This document shows positions 52,010-62,149 of a stretch of DNA of 64,000 bases, in pieces (within the stretch, counting starts at the first letter, position 1; each line of letters begins with the position of its first letter). The position numbers and the translations under genes are program-made. Under the pieces are notes generated by a model. It saw nothing but the letters and a program-made list of their open reading frames with translations. It made no database searches and was not told the DNA's origin. Source of the DNA: Phocaeicola faecalis (GTDB lineage: Bacteria > Bacteroidota > Bacteroidia > Bacteroidales > Bacteroidaceae); the NCBI RefSeq assembly GCF_021730445.1, contig NZ_JADNRM010000002.1, positions 62,001 to 126,000 of the forward strand, read 5' to 3'.

Positions 52010-53166
52010 TGTTTTTTTATATCTGTTATCAACTTCTTTACCTCGTCCTCGGTAAGTGCTGCTGTCAGTGAAAAACGAATGCGCGAAGTGCCTTCGGGCA
52101 CTGTAGGCGGACGAACCGGAAGGGCATAAAATCCTTTACGCTGCAACTCTTCAGCCTTTAAAATGGTTGCAGCACTCTCCCCTATGGTCAGCGGAATAAT
52201 ATGACTGGTGGAGGGACATTCATATCCGGCATCAAGCAATCCTTCTTTTAGCAGATAAGAAATATGTTGCAGATGTTGTCGCTTGTCATGGAATTCCGCC
52301 AAGCGTTCAAGAATGAAACACGTCCACATCAAATTGACCGGTGGAAGAGCTGTCGTAAAAATAAGTGTACGCATCTTGTTAACCAAATAATCATGTATCG
52401 TTTTTGAACATACAATATATCCGCCAACCGAAGCCAATGCCTTACCAAAAGTTCCACACAGAAAGTCAATCTCTCCGATACATCCCTGTTCTTCAGCACA
52501 CCCCAATCCACGCTCACCTCTTACTCCGATGCCATGTGCTTCGTCTACATAAAGCAAAACATTATTATATTGACGTTTCAGCATCACCAGACGGTTAAAA
52601 TCAGCCTCATCACCATCCATACTGAAAATACTCTCGGTTACCACAATAATCTTCTCATACCCGGCATGATGAACAGATAACAATTGTTCCAGTTGATCAT
52701 AATTATTATGTCGGTAACGAATACATTTTGCTTCAGACAGACGAATGCCGTCAATAATGCTGGCATGCACCAGTTTGTCGGCAAGAATCAGTGTACGGGC
52801 ATTACTCACAGCAGGCAAAATCCCTATATTCATGTGGTAACCACTATTAAAAACCAATGCACTCTCTTTCCCGAAAAGCCCGGCCAAGACCTCCTCCAAA
52901 CGAGTGTATATATCAAAATTACCGGTCAGCAAGCGAGATGATGAAGCCGAAGGCAGAAAATTTTCAGGAGTAAGCGTTTGCAGAAATTCAGCACGTAAGG
53001 CAACATCTGTTGTCAGTCCCAAATAATCATTAGAAGATAGATTCAACATTATGTTACCATCTACTATCACCTCCCTGCCACAATGGTGAGTAGCAGGCAG
53101 TCTGCGCAAATTGTTCTTACTCTCCAGCAAAACAAGCTCCTGTTCCAAAACTTCAAATGAACTCAT
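52006..53166 (-). CDS. bioF: 8-amino-7-oxononanoate synthase
   Basis: Condenses pimeloyl-ACP/CoA with L-alanine. A 386-residue alpha-oxoamine synthase; PLP lysine K242 (GTFGKALASVGGY), DEAHGIG (209-215) and SNDYLG (45-50). Part of bioB-A-F-G-C-D, overlapping bioG by four bases and 41 bases after bioA. Confidence 0.94.
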   Translation of the reverse strand: MSSFEVLEQELVLLESKNNLRRLPATHHCGREVIVDGNIMLNLSSNDYLGLTTDVALRAEFLQTLTPENFLPSASSSRLLTGNFDIYTRLEEVLAGLFGKESALVFNSGYHMNIGILPAVSNARTLILADKLVHASIIDGIRLSEAKCIRYRHNNYDQLEQLLSVHHAGYEKIIVVTESIFSMDGDEADFNRLVMLKRQYNNVLLYVDEAHGIGVRGERGLGCAEEQGCIGEIDFLCGTFGKALASVGGYIVCSKTIHDYLVNKMRTLIFTTALPPVNLMWTCFILERLAEFHDKRQHLQHISYLLKEGLLDAGYECPSTSHIIPLTIGESAATILKAEELQRKGFYALPVRPPTVPEGTSRIRFSLTAALTEDEVKKLITDIKKQ

Positions 53167-53207
53167 ATATTCTATACTTATATCATTTCTTCACTTTCAT
53201 AGAGACG

Positions 53208-54482
53208 TTACAGTTCTCCCACTATCTTCACCAATGCATGAGTCAATCTGCTCAGTTCTTCGGGTTGAATGATAAAAGGCGGCATGATGTACACCAATTT
53301 TCCAAAAGGACGTACCCATACTCCTTCTTCCACAAAACGCTTCTGCATGTAAGCCATGTCTACAGGCTCTTTTACCTCTATCACCCCGATAGCTCCCAAT
53401 ACACGCACATCCGCCACTTGCTGCAAATTCTTGGCCGGCGACAGTTCTCGTTTCAATTGCTCTTCTATTGCCTTTACTTTTTGCTCCCATCCACAGGATA
53501 GCAACAGCTCTACCGAAGCCCGTGCAATAGCACATGCCAAAGGATTTCCCATAAACGTGGGACCATGCATAAATGCCCCCGGATAACCGTTTGATATAGT
53601 ACCTGCTACTTCATCACTGGTAAGCACAGCCGAAAAAGTCATATATCCTCCGGTGAGAGCTTTTCCTATGCACATGATATCAGGCTGCACGTTTGCGTGT
53701 TCCCATGCAAAGAGTTTTCCGGTTCTTCCGAAGCCGGTCGCTATTTCATCAAATATCAATAATAAATGATATTCCTTACACAATTTCTCTGCCTGTCGCA
53801 AATATTCAGGATGGTAGAAACGCATCCCTCCGGCTCCCTGCACCACAGGTTCCAAAATCAATGCAGCCAGTTCTTCGTGATGTTCTTCCAAAACCTTTCT
53901 GAGAGGCAGTATATCTTCTTCTCTCCATTCTCCACCAAAACAAGAACAGGGAGACGGCACAAAATAGCGAATAGGCAATGCTGATCCGAAAATGCTATGC
54001 ATACCCGTCACCGGGTCGCACACCGACATGGCATTCCATGTATCCCCATGATAACCTGAACGTATCGTAACAAAGTTATTTTTATTCTTTCTGCCTTGTG
54101 CATACCAATACTGAACAGCCATTTTCAACGCCACTTCCACGGCCACCGAACCGGAATCGGCATAAAAAATCTTCTGCATACGCGGCGGCACAATCTTTAA
54201 TAATAATTTACCTAGCTCAATAGCCGGTTCGTGTGTCAGCCCACCAAACATCACATGACTCATCCGGTCTATCTGTTCACGAGCTGCACGATTCAACACC
54301 GGATGATTATATCCGTGTATCATGCACCACCATGAGGACATTCCTTCTATCAGTCTTCTGCCGTCCTCCAACTCAATATACACTCCTTCTGCCCGTTTCA
54401 CCAGATAAGTGGGAAGCGGATTGGCGGTTGATGTATAAGGGTGCCATAAATGCTCTTTATCAAAATTATCCATATTGTTCAT
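53208..54482 (-). CDS. bioA: Adenosylmethionine-8-amino-7-oxononanoate aminotransferase
   Basis: Transfers an amino group from SAM to KAPA to form DAPA. A 424-residue class III aminotransferase; PLP lysine K274 (GKALTGGY), [12 protein letters not shown], and the substrate segment [15 protein letters not shown]. The ATG at 54482 or 54473 may start translation. It lies 38 bases after bioB. Confidence 0.95.
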   Translation of the reverse strand: MNNMDNFDKEHLWHPYTSTANPLPTYLVKRAEGVYIELEDGRRLIEGMSSWWCMIHGYNHPVLNRAAREQIDRMSHVMFGGLTHEPAIELGKLLLKIVPPRMQKIFYADSGSVAVEVALKMAVQYWYAQGRKNKNNFVTIRSGYHGDTWNAMSVCDPVTGMHSIFGSALPIRYFVPSPCSCFGGEWREEDILPLRKVLEEHHEELAALILEPVVQGAGGMRFYHPEYLRQAEKLCKEYHLLLIFDEIATGFGRTGKLFAWEHANVQPDIMCIGKALTGGYMTFSAVLTSDEVAGTISNGYPGAFMHGPTFMGNPLACAIARASVELLLSCGWEQKVKAIEEQLKRELSPAKNLQQVADVRVLGAIGVIEVKEPVDMAYMQKRFVEEGVWVRPFGKLVYIMPPFIIQPEELSRLTHALVKIVGEL

Positions 54483-54520
54483 TTAATCTCTTTTTTCTTC
54501 GGTCTCCCGATGTCAGGAGC

Positions 54521-55477
54521 TCAATGGGTATAACCCGAGTCTTCCAATGCCTCTTCACTATCCGAAACGTCTAAGCCCTGTGTGGTCAGTAAGCTTCCGA
54601 CAATCGATGCATTAATTCCTATGTGCAACGCTTTATTTACGACTTCCTTAGACAGATAGGAACATCCTCCTGCAAAACGGAGATATGCCGTAGGATTAAT
54701 AAAGCGAAACAAGGCAATCGTGGTCAGAATTTCATCTTCTGTCAAACGAGCCATGTGCTCTAAAGGAGTACCCGGAATAGGTTGAAGCAAATTAATGGGG
54801 ATAGACTGAATATCCAGTTGCTGCAAAGCAAAAGCGAGTTCAATACGTTGCTGAACGGTTTCACCCATTCCGATAATACCACCACTACACACCTCCATTC
54901 CTACCCGGCGCGCTGCAAGCAAGGTATCTATCTTTTCTTGCTGGGTATGGGTGGAACAAAGAGAAGGAAAAAATGAGGCTCCGGTCTCCAGATTACAATG
55001 ATAACGAGTAACTCCCGATTCATACAACCGGCGGAGTTCTTCCTCATTAAGCAATCCCAATGAGGCACACAACTTAATCCTAGAATACGAACCTATATAT
55101 TTAAACGTCTCGCATAATTGTTGCATATCTTTCTTACCGGGTTTCCGCCCACTGGTCACCAATGATAAACGATCTATGCCATAAAGTTCGTTGCATAGCG
55201 CTTCTCTCATACAACTCTTTTTGTCCACTAAGTCATAGACATCTGCTTCGGTTTGATAGTGTGCCGACTGCGCGCACCATTTACAGTCCTCCGAGCAACG
55301 GCCTGATTTGGCATTAATGATAGAGCACATATTAAAAATATCCGAAGCCATTTCGTGCGTTATCACATGGGCAGCCTCATAAAGTTGCTCTTTATCAGCT
55401 TCTATAGCCAACCATTCAGCCTCTTCAACGGTAATTTTCCCACCATTTAATACTTTGTTTTTAAGTTCGTTCAGCAT
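54521..55477 (-). CDS. bioB: Biotin synthase
   Basis: Inserts sulfur into dethiobiotin. A 318-residue radical-SAM enzyme: C61-x3-C65-x2-C68 ([13 protein letters not shown]) binds the 4Fe-4S cluster; the auxiliary 2Fe-2S cluster ligands lie in the barrel (for example YHCNLETG and [12 protein letters not shown]). First catalytic gene of the bio operon, only 12 bases after the leader ORF and 25 bases after a strong terminator hairpin. Confidence 0.96.
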   Translation of the reverse strand: MLNELKNKVLNGGKITVEEAEWLAIEADKEQLYEAAHVITHEMASDIFNMCSIINAKSGRCSEDCKWCAQSAHYQTEADVYDLVDKKSCMREALCNELYGIDRLSLVTSGRKPGKKDMQQLCETFKYIGSYSRIKLCASLGLLNEEELRRLYESGVTRYHCNLETGASFFPSLCSTHTQQEKIDTLLAARRVGMEVCSGGIIGMGETVQQRIELAFALQQLDIQSIPINLLQPIPGTPLEHMARLTEDEILTTIALFRFINPTAYLRFAGGCSYLSKEVVNKALHIGINASIVGSLLTTQGLDVSDSEEALEDSGYTH

Positions 55478-55489
55478 TGTTTTTAACTG

Positions 55490-55870
55490 TTAATGACATA
55501 AAAAGGCCGGAGAGAGAATGCATTGCACGCTCTTCCGGCCATATAAATAATATAAATAAGAAAACAATAACTTACCACCAGTCACACAACGTGACCGATT
55601 TAAAGATATTATCTCCAAAATAATCAATGAAAGTATCTTATCCGCCACATCCCTATCAGGCGATTCCCCTTCTTTTTCATCAGTTCTATCCTGACGACCT
55701 ACTGTGGATAAGACACACACGTTAGATTGCTTTTTTAAAGCAATTTCAACGATTCCTTTTTTCAAATTGCCGATTACCACACTCTTTCCCAAACTGCAGA
55801 ATATAGCATACCCTTTTCTACTCCATCGGCGGAAACGTATGATTTGCAATTTGGATATTTGTCTTCTCAT
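55490..55870 (-). CDS. Small conserved-looking ORF ahead of bioB (126 residues)
   Basis: A 126-residue frame with ATG at 55870, about 26 bases after a clear -7 box. The N-terminal part is very basic (KLQIIRFRRWSRKGYAIFCS) and then GKSVVIGNLKKGIVEIALKK; I associate this wording with short Bacteroidales proteins or N-termini next to TonB-dependent receptors, from memory only. The C-terminal 19 residues are encoded by a terminator hairpin (55505-55530) and unlikely to be conserved. It may be a leader ORF, a receptor-gene remnant or a small real protein. Confidence 0.5.
   Translation of the reverse strand: MRRQISKLQIIRFRRWSRKGYAIFCSLGKSVVIGNLKKGIVEIALKKQSNVCVLSTVGRQDRTDEKEGESPDRDVADKILSLIILEIISLNRSRCVTGGKLLFSYLYYLYGRKSVQCILSPAFLCH
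55502..55532 (-). terminator. Intrinsic terminator/attenuator-like hairpin just upstream of bioB
   Basis: On the minus strand GGCCGGAAGAG pairs with CTCTCTCCGGCC (one bulge) around a 13-base loop, followed directly by TTTTTATG. It lies 25 bases before the bioB ATG and inside the tail of the 126-residue ORF. Confidence 0.85.
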
Positions 55871-55896
55871 GTGGTATTACTTTAATAATAGTGCGG

Positions 55897-55928
55897 CAAA
55901 GGTATGCAAAAGGAAAACACGAGCCAAA
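55897..55928 (-). promoter_or_regulatory. Promoter of the bio operon
   Basis: Minus-strand -7 box TACCTTTG (55897-55904) with -33 TTTG (55925-55928), 20 bases between them. This is one of the best matches to the Bacteroides consensus in the window. No obvious BirA-type long inverted repeat covers it. Confidence 0.75.
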
Positions 55929-55933
55929 TAAAA

Positions 55934-55964
55934 AGCCCGTTTACTTTCAAAAAGCAAACGGGCT
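55934..55964 (-). terminator. Intrinsic terminator of the glycogen cluster
   Basis: AGCCCGTTT (55934-55942) pairs with AAACGGGCT (55956-55964), followed by a T-run on the minus strand; it separates the GH57 gene from the bio promoter. Confidence 0.92.
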
Positions 55965-55993
55965 ATTGTCATAATAATAAATAAGTCAATATC

Positions 55994-57400
55994 TTATCCT
56001 TCTTTCTTCGGTGTAGCTTTCTTAGCCGGTGCCTTTTTAGTAACCGTTTTCTTGGCAGCTGTTTTCTTAGCTGGTTCTTTTTCCGCTTCTGCAGCTATTT
56101 TTGCTTCAGCTTTTACCAATTTAGCTTGTAATCTTTCAACTTCCTTGTTCAATGCTACCAGTTCCTCGCCTTGGTTCTTGATAGTGGTAAGCAATGAGTT
56201 CAGCTCTTCATTATCCATATCAACCGGATATAACGAGTTTACACGGCTGATAAAGTCACCCAATATATTCATATAGTTGGTGAAAGCATCGTACGGAGAA
56301 TCATAAATACCACGGTTGATATTAATGCCCGTATTCTTGCTAGTCATGAAACGGAAGTTGTTACTTGCCTGCAAATAATCCCAGTCCTGCTTAATGCGAC
56401 GGTCATTGCACAAGTGCACACGTTCTGCCACACTATATAATTTATTGAATGCTTCACGTTGCATCACATTACCCAACCATGGGCTGATATCGCGTTCTTC
56501 ATCTGTCCATGACATTGGATAAGGAACGTCTATCTGGTCTACAGATTTCAGTTTGGTAACGATTTCTGTTGGAGTAGAGAAAGTAATGCCTCTATCTTTC
56601 GCACATATCGGCAATGCTTTCAGGAATTCCAAGATATTGGATGACAATGACTGTGCCATACCCAAAGCGGAAAGTTCCATAAATATATTGATAACTTGTT
56701 CTTCTTCGGGCAATGCTGCAATCCAGTCTACATATTTATCTGCAAACAAAGGATATTCGCTCCAATCAGAGTTAGAGAACCGTAAACTGATATCATCGGA
56801 CAGTTTGAAATCACGAAGCAACAGCTTCAAGTTCGGATTCATGGCACAATGATACAGATAATGAGAACTCTTCCAACCCAAAATATGCTTTGCACCTTCA
56901 GTCAACATACCCTTGAAGCCCATATCGGCTACAATTGAACCAATCTCGTTTGAGTAAATCAAACTAGAGTTACGGAACACTTTCGGCGTTTGGTTGAAAA
57001 TTTGCTTAACCTTCACACGCATACGTTCCACTTCTTCGCGGAAGCAATCTTCATTAGCCAATGAAGAAAGACCATGTGAATAAGGTTCACAAAGGAATTC
57101 ACAGCAACCTGTATCATTCAACTGATGCAACAGTTCAATAACTATCGGAGCATGGATTTCCAATTGTTCCAATGCTACTCCCGAAATGGAAATAGCCACC
57201 TTGAATGCGCCCCCGTTGGCTCTTGCCATTTCAATCAACGTATTCAGCGCAGGAACATACGAACGTTCAACCACTTCGTTAATGGCTTGCTCGTTGGCAT
57301 AGTCATCATAATAATAGTGGTCGGTGCCTATCTCGAAGAAACGATAGCGTTTCAAATGGATAATTTGATGTATCTCAAAGTAAAGACAGATTGTTTTCAT
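55994..57400 (-). CDS. GH57 alpha-glucan hydrolase with a lysine/alanine-rich tail
   Basis: A 468-residue glycoside hydrolase family 57 enzyme expected to act on alpha-glucan such as glycogen. EIHQIIH (9-15) is the first family block, and CEPYSHG contains the likely nucleophile E105; FMELSALG belongs to the fourth block. After the catalytic core come a coiled coil (about 405-440) and a histone-H1-like tail (about 441-468) of KK-A-P-T repeats (KKTAAKKTVTKKAPAKK). No signal peptide, so it is cytoplasmic. It lies 17 bases after the GT4 gene. Confidence 0.9.
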   Translation of the reverse strand: MKTICLYFEIHQIIHLKRYRFFEIGTDHYYYDDYANEQAINEVVERSYVPALNTLIEMARANGGAFKVAISISGVALEQLEIHAPIVIELLHQLNDTGCCEFLCEPYSHGLSSLANEDCFREEVERMRVKVKQIFNQTPKVFRNSSLIYSNEIGSIVADMGFKGMLTEGAKHILGWKSSHYLYHCAMNPNLKLLLRDFKLSDDISLRFSNSDWSEYPLFADKYVDWIAALPEEEQVINIFMELSALGMAQSLSSNILEFLKALPICAKDRGITFSTPTEIVTKLKSVDQIDVPYPMSWTDEERDISPWLGNVMQREAFNKLYSVAERVHLCNDRRIKQDWDYLQASNNFRFMTSKNTGININRGIYDSPYDAFTNYMNILGDFISRVNSLYPVDMDNEELNSLLTTIKNQGEELVALNKEVERLQAKLVKAEAKIAAEAEKEPAKKTAAKKTVTKKAPAKKATPKKEG

Positions 57401-57417
57401 ATCTAGTGTGATTTTTA

Positions 57418-58686
57418 TTATTTACCATAGTTTTTTAATACTTCCTCATAAAGAGCACGGATACGCAATCCGACTTTTTCCCATGTAATACCATCCACTT
57501 CCTTTTTACCCTCTTCTTGCAGGTAATTAAAGAGAGATGGATAAGTACAGAGTGCATAGATGGCATCTGCCATTGCATGTATATCCCAATAGTCTGTTTT
57601 TATCACATTGGTGAGGATTTCTCCACAACCGGACTGCTTGGATATAATAGAAGGAGTACCACACTGCATAGCTTCAAGAGGAGCAATACCAAACGGTTCG
57701 GAAACCGAAGGCATCACAAACACGTCACTTTGTTTATAGGTTTCATAAACCTGACGTCCACGCTGGAATCCCGGGAAATGGAAACGGTCTGCTATACCAC
57801 GTTCCGCCACCATATTTATCATAGCATTGAGCATATCGCCCGATCCGGCCATCACAAAACGAATATTACGAGTACGTTTAAGCACTAATGCTGCCGCTTC
57901 TACAAAATACTCGGGTCCCTTCTGCATAGTAATACGCCCGAGGAAAGTAACAACTTTTTCTTTTGAATGGTCAGGTCGTGGAATATCCTGATATTCTTGT
58001 GACAATGGATAAACCGCATTGTGCATCGCAAAGCACTTACGCGGATCTTGATGATACTGATGGATAACAGTCTGACGAGTCAACTCAGACACACACATGA
58101 TACAATCCGCATGATCCATACCATTCTTCTCCATAGCATAAACCGTAGGATTTACTTTACCGCGAGAACGGTCGAAGTCAGTGGCATGCACATGAATACA
58201 CAAAGGTTTTCCACTGACCATCTTGGCATGTACACCGGCTGGATAAGTCAGCCAGTCATGGGCATGGATAATATCAAATTCTTGTTGGCGTGCCACTACA
58301 CCGGCAATAACGGAGAAGTTATTGATTTCTTCGTGCAGATTCGACGGATAACCACCTCCAAATTCCATACAACCTAAATCATTGACGTGCATATAAGAAA
58401 AATCGGCGTAAATATGGTCACGGAAAGCGTAATATTGTTCCGGCGTCATATAAGACGGCAAACGCTCTTTGAGATAGTCATAATTCACATCGCGCCACAC
58501 AATGGGCACTTGGTTCATTCCTATGATGTTTAAGAACTGTTCCTCTTCACCACAAGGTTTCGGCATACAGAAAGTAGTTTCCACATCACCCTGCAAGCTT
58601 AGTCCTTTTGTTATACCATAAGAAGCTACGGCAAGACCACCATATATTTTGGGAGGAAATTCCCATCCAAACATTAATACTTTCAT
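57418..58686 (-). CDS. GT4 glycosyltransferase, glycogen-synthase-like
   Basis: A 422-residue retaining GT-B glycosyltransferase. N-terminal donor-loop KIYGGLAVASYGITKGL resembles glycogen/starch synthases; the C-terminal domain has TFLGRITMQKGPEYFVEAA and EPFGIAPLEAMQCGTP (the E-x7-E pair). It is probably the alpha-1,4-glucan synthase of the cluster. Located 14 bases after the debranching enzyme gene. Confidence 0.9.
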   Translation of the reverse strand: MKVLMFGWEFPPKIYGGLAVASYGITKGLSLQGDVETTFCMPKPCGEEEQFLNIIGMNQVPIVWRDVNYDYLKERLPSYMTPEQYYAFRDHIYADFSYMHVNDLGCMEFGGGYPSNLHEEINNFSVIAGVVARQQEFDIIHAHDWLTYPAGVHAKMVSGKPLCIHVHATDFDRSRGKVNPTVYAMEKNGMDHADCIMCVSELTRQTVIHQYHQDPRKCFAMHNAVYPLSQEYQDIPRPDHSKEKVVTFLGRITMQKGPEYFVEAAALVLKRTRNIRFVMAGSGDMLNAMINMVAERGIADRFHFPGFQRGRQVYETYKQSDVFVMPSVSEPFGIAPLEAMQCGTPSIISKQSGCGEILTNVIKTDYWDIHAMADAIYALCTYPSLFNYLQEEGKKEVDGITWEKVGLRIRALYEEVLKNYGK

Positions 58687-58700
58687 ACAGGCTCCTCCTT

Positions 58701-60641
58701 TTAATAATTGTATTTACTTAATAAATATAACACTCGTAAGATTTCTGCCACATTCATAGCGAACGACACGGCACCACGTCCCTTGAAGGGTGGGTTACCG
58801 TCAAACAATTCGGGAATGGAACCAATGCAATGAGAAACCATTTCATCTTCATAACCTATCAATTGACGTTCTATGAATCCCAAAGCACTCATCTTATAAA
58901 TACGGAGATAAGCCTCAAAATAGAAACCTGCCAACCACGGCCATGCAGTTCCCTGATGATAAGCATAATCACGCTGCATCTGCGGACCTACATAGTTGGG
59001 ATTATAACCGCCACTCTTCGGGCTGAGTGAACGGAGACCTTTCGGTGTCAATAGCTCTTTGGTCACCACATCCAGCACTCCCTTCTTTTGACGGGCGTCC
59101 AATGGAGAGTAATCGAAGGCTACGGTAAATATCATATTAGGACGTACACTCCAATCCATCATATTACCATCCACATAGTCAAGCAGATAGCCATATTCAT
59201 TCAAGAAAGTATCTATAAATGACTTACCGGTCTGCCCTGCCAAAGTCTGTAACGCTTCAGCCAAATTATTGTTTCCCGCTTCACCCACTAATTCACCTAC
59301 AAAACAAAGGGCATTATACCACAATGCATTTATCTCCACGATATATCCTGTACGTGGAATTACCGGATGTCCGTTGGCTGTGGAATTCATCCAAGTAATA
59401 GCTTTTTCTGTTCCATTGGCATAAAGCAAGCCGTTGGAATGGAGGAAAAGATTGGGATGATTTTCCCGACGCAGGTATTCCATTATTTCTTCCAACAGTT
59501 TGCCATACTTTTCACGACATTTGTCGCGTGAAACCATTTTAGCATATTGCTGGATACACCACACTGCCCAAAGCAATACGTCAGGGTGTTCCATCTCATA
59601 TATCTTCAGGTCGCTCGGCTCATCATTTATAAAATCGTGGATAGCTTTACGAGCAGTTTCCATCACGTTCTCAAATTTAGCCACTTCATCAATAGCCAAT
59701 GTCAGACCCGGAAGAGCAATAAACATATCGCGGGCACGACATTTAAACCATGGATAACCGGCAAGAATATAGGATTCACCGTTTTGCTTATTGAGGAATT
59801 GATGAGCTGCATTTATCAAGCAGTGCTGGAAATTATCACGTGGAGTACGTTCTTCCATTTCTTCTTCAAAAGTCTTCTTCAGAGTTCGTGTGCTCGCCTC
59901 CGAAATTCCTCCCGAAAATACCACACTTTCGCCTTTCTTGATATCGACTTCAAAATAGCCCGGAACGTAAAGGTCTTCGTTAAAGTCATATCCTCTTTCC
60001 TGTTCTTTCGGATACTCTATGCCGCGATACCAATCGGGTTGGAAATGAAACTCATTCTTTTTATTAAGTTGCATGAAGAGTTCGGGATATCCCGGATACA
60101 TACACGTCTTTATGCCATTATCCACTTCCTGATAATCACGGCTCGCCTGTGCATTTTCATGCGTATACTGGCGAACACTGCGGAAAGCCAGGAAAGGACG
60201 AAGACGAAGAGTTGTAGCAGAATGAGCTTCGACTAATGTATAGCGAATCAGAATTCTATTTTCGTGATGTACAAACAGTTTTTCTTTCTTCAGTACCACA
60301 CCACCCACACGATACCAGGTCGTAGGTACTTTCTCACACTCAAATTCGCGAATATACTTGTGTCCGCGAGGGCTGTAATTATTGCCCTGATACTTATGAA
60401 GCCCCAGATTAAATTCAGCGCCGTGCTGTACTACCGTTTCATCCAAAGACGATAACAATACATGGTTCTCATCATCAATTTCCGGTACCGGAATGACAAG
60501 CAGTCCATGATATTTTCTCGTATTGCAATCAACAATGGTTGTACAATGGTAGGCTCCCGAACGGTTTGTGCGAAGAATTTCTTTCGGAAGTGCTTCCTCC
60601 AGGTTCGTCATAAGAGTCTTGTCAAATCGTAAGTAACTCAT
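58701..60641 (-). CDS. Glycogen debranching enzyme (amylo-alpha-1,6-glucosidase type)
   Basis: A 646-residue protein with an N-terminal beta-sandwich (GDE_N, about 15-260: RTNRSGAYHCTTIVDCNTRKYHGLLV) and an (alpha/alpha)6 barrel (GDE_C, about 300-640: WFKCRARDMFIALPG, PRTGYIVEINALWYNAL, HQGTAWPWLAGFYFEAYL). It would remove alpha-1,6 branch points. I start at the ATG at 60641; the longer frame begins with TTG at 60686. First gene of the three-gene glycogen cluster. Confidence 0.92.
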   Translation of the reverse strand: MSYLRFDKTLMTNLEEALPKEILRTNRSGAYHCTTIVDCNTRKYHGLLVIPVPEIDDENHVLLSSLDETVVQHGAEFNLGLHKYQGNNYSPRGHKYIREFECEKVPTTWYRVGGVVLKKEKLFVHHENRILIRYTLVEAHSATTLRLRPFLAFRSVRQYTHENAQASRDYQEVDNGIKTCMYPGYPELFMQLNKKNEFHFQPDWYRGIEYPKEQERGYDFNEDLYVPGYFEVDIKKGESVVFSGGISEASTRTLKKTFEEEMEERTPRDNFQHCLINAAHQFLNKQNGESYILAGYPWFKCRARDMFIALPGLTLAIDEVAKFENVMETARKAIHDFINDEPSDLKIYEMEHPDVLLWAVWCIQQYAKMVSRDKCREKYGKLLEEIMEYLRRENHPNLFLHSNGLLYANGTEKAITWMNSTANGHPVIPRTGYIVEINALWYNALCFVGELVGEAGNNNLAEALQTLAGQTGKSFIDTFLNEYGYLLDYVDGNMMDWSVRPNMIFTVAFDYSPLDARQKKGVLDVVTKELLTPKGLRSLSPKSGGYNPNYVGPQMQRDYAYHQGTAWPWLAGFYFEAYLRIYKMSALGFIERQLIGYEDEMVSHCIGSIPELFDGNPPFKGRGAVSFAMNVAEILRVLYLLSKYNY

Positions 60642-60739
60642 AGTTGTTATATTAAGGTTATAAATTATTCTGTTTTTTGTCTGCAATATATATTTCTATT
60701 TCTATGCAATGCTCAAAATTAGTGATTTTATGGATAAAG

Positions 60740-60747
60740 CAAAATTA
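60740..60747 (-). promoter_or_regulatory. Candidate -7 element of the glycogen cluster
   Basis: Minus-strand TAATTTTG, about 98 bases before the debranching enzyme ATG. A/T richness makes alternatives possible. Confidence 0.4.
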
Positions 60748-60833
60748 AATAGCAAAATATTTTTCTTTTTTTCCCCATTTATCATTAGTATTACAAAGAA
60801 ACACCTATATATGTGACAAAATGAAACCTTTAA

Positions 60834-60849
60834 TCTTTTCTAGAAAAGA
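60834..60849. repeat. 16-bp perfect palindrome between two operons
   Basis: TCTTTTCTAGAAAAGA is self-complementary. It lies between the start of the glycogen cluster and the end of the efflux operon, both on the minus strand. It may be an operator or a weak terminator hairpin. Confidence 0.55.
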
Positions 60850-60898
60850 CAAAACACTGAGAATTTTACTGTACTGAAATAACCTTAATGAAGATATA

Positions 60899-62149
60899 CT
60901 ATATAGTAGGAAGTGCTTTCTTCATATTATAACGATAAGCCAGACATGCCAAAATGAAATACACCCCACATTGTATCCACAGAATAATGTATTGCTGACT
61001 AATTTCGGCCATACTTGCTCCCATCGAGTTTATTTTCACGAAAGCCAAAGTGCCCGGAGCAGCAGGTATTAAACAGTGTGTCCATTGCCAATACCACGGC
61101 ATCAATTCCAACGGATAAGAAACTCCCGACAAAAATATCAGCCCGACAGAAAAAAAAGCTATCATCAGCAAAGGTGCATCACTATCGCTAAAGAACACCG
61201 AACAGGCTAATGCAAAGAAACTGGTTGCTATAATATAAGGTATCATCAACTGTATGATAAGTGTGGGATGCGCCAAATGAGGCAGTTGAAACACCAACGG
61301 CAACAAGCCCAATAGAAATACTGAGAAAAAGGAATAAAACAATACATATACCGAAGTCTTTCCCAAAACAATGGAAGCCATCCGGGAGAATGACAACTCT
61401 GCTTTTGGCCTCTCACTATTATCTTTCGTACCCAGCGAAGTAAAGAAATGGAAAGCAGTTACGCGGTTATCCCCTTGAAGGGACATGCGGTGCGCAGCTT
61501 CTTCCCGTTCTTTGCCACTCAACATGCTGATAACCATCACCAAAGTCTGAAATATCACAACCATCAACACAGCCGGAATCAGGTAAGTGCCATATCCGTC
61601 AGTGTAATTATACAACGCTGTACCCACTACATCTATCGAACTCGTTTGGACAATAGGCTGTATATCTTCCTGAGGAAGAAAAACAACCTGATTGGGACGC
61701 ACCTCATCATTTACCGCCAGCATAGCCCCAGCCGATGCTTCCTGCATAGATGCATAATAAAGAAAAGCCGTAGTGGTGCTATACATCACATAAACAGACT
61801 CTTCACCACGCCCCACCCGAGCATCAAAATCTTCGGGTATATAAACAATTCCCACTACCTCTCCCTGCTTCATCATTTCCTTAGCCGCTTGTAAATCTGC
61901 ATTGTTTGTCATAACTTGGGCTTGCGGAGTGGCATCTAGCAAACGAGTATAATGACGGCTCAAAGGTGTCCGACTCATATCGACCACAGCCACCGGTGCA
62001 TTGCGTACCACATTGGGGGCATACATATAATTATATAGTAAGCCGTATAGAAAAATGCCACCACTTAATACCATTAAGATAGAATAACGAGTACACATCA
62101 CACGAAATTCCCGCACGGCAACAGCAAGTATATTATTCAATATTGTCAT
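60899..62149 (-). CDS. ABC-2 type permease (second of two)
   Basis: A 416-residue permease of the YhhJ/YbhR type: one N-terminal helix (about 22-42), a large extracytoplasmic domain (about 45-185), then five helices (about 190-405). The motif SGVSYPLELMPWYWQW is typical of the family. It overlaps the preceding permease gene by 17 bases. The pair presumably exports a drug or lipid with the HlyD adaptor. Confidence 0.88.
   Translation of the reverse strand: MTILNNILAVAVREFRVMCTRYSILMVLSGGIFLYGLLYNYMYAPNVVRNAPVAVVDMSRTPLSRHYTRLLDATPQAQVMTNNADLQAAKEMMKQGEVVGIVYIPEDFDARVGRGEESVYVMYSTTTAFLYYASMQEASAGAMLAVNDEVRPNQVVFLPQEDIQPIVQTSSIDVVGTALYNYTDGYGTYLIPAVLMVVIFQTLVMVISMLSGKEREEAAHRMSLQGDNRVTAFHFFTSLGTKDNSERPKAELSFSRMASIVLGKTSVYVLFYSFFSVFLLGLLPLVFQLPHLAHPTLIIQLMIPYIIATSFFALACSVFFSDSDAPLLMIAFFSVGLIFLSGVSYPLELMPWYWQWTHCLIPAAPGTLAFVKINSMGASMAEISQQYIILWIQCGVYFILACLAYRYNMKKALPTI

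Noticed and set aside
55478-55520. Possible BirA operator ahead of bioB
   Set aside because: TTTTTAACTGTTAATGACA does not form a convincing long inverted repeat, and the main promoter lies about 400 bases upstream.
59547-60236. Plus-strand frame of 229 codons inside the debranching enzyme gene
   Set aside because: The opposite strand encodes a clear GDE-family protein with conserved blocks; the shadow frame shows no family features.
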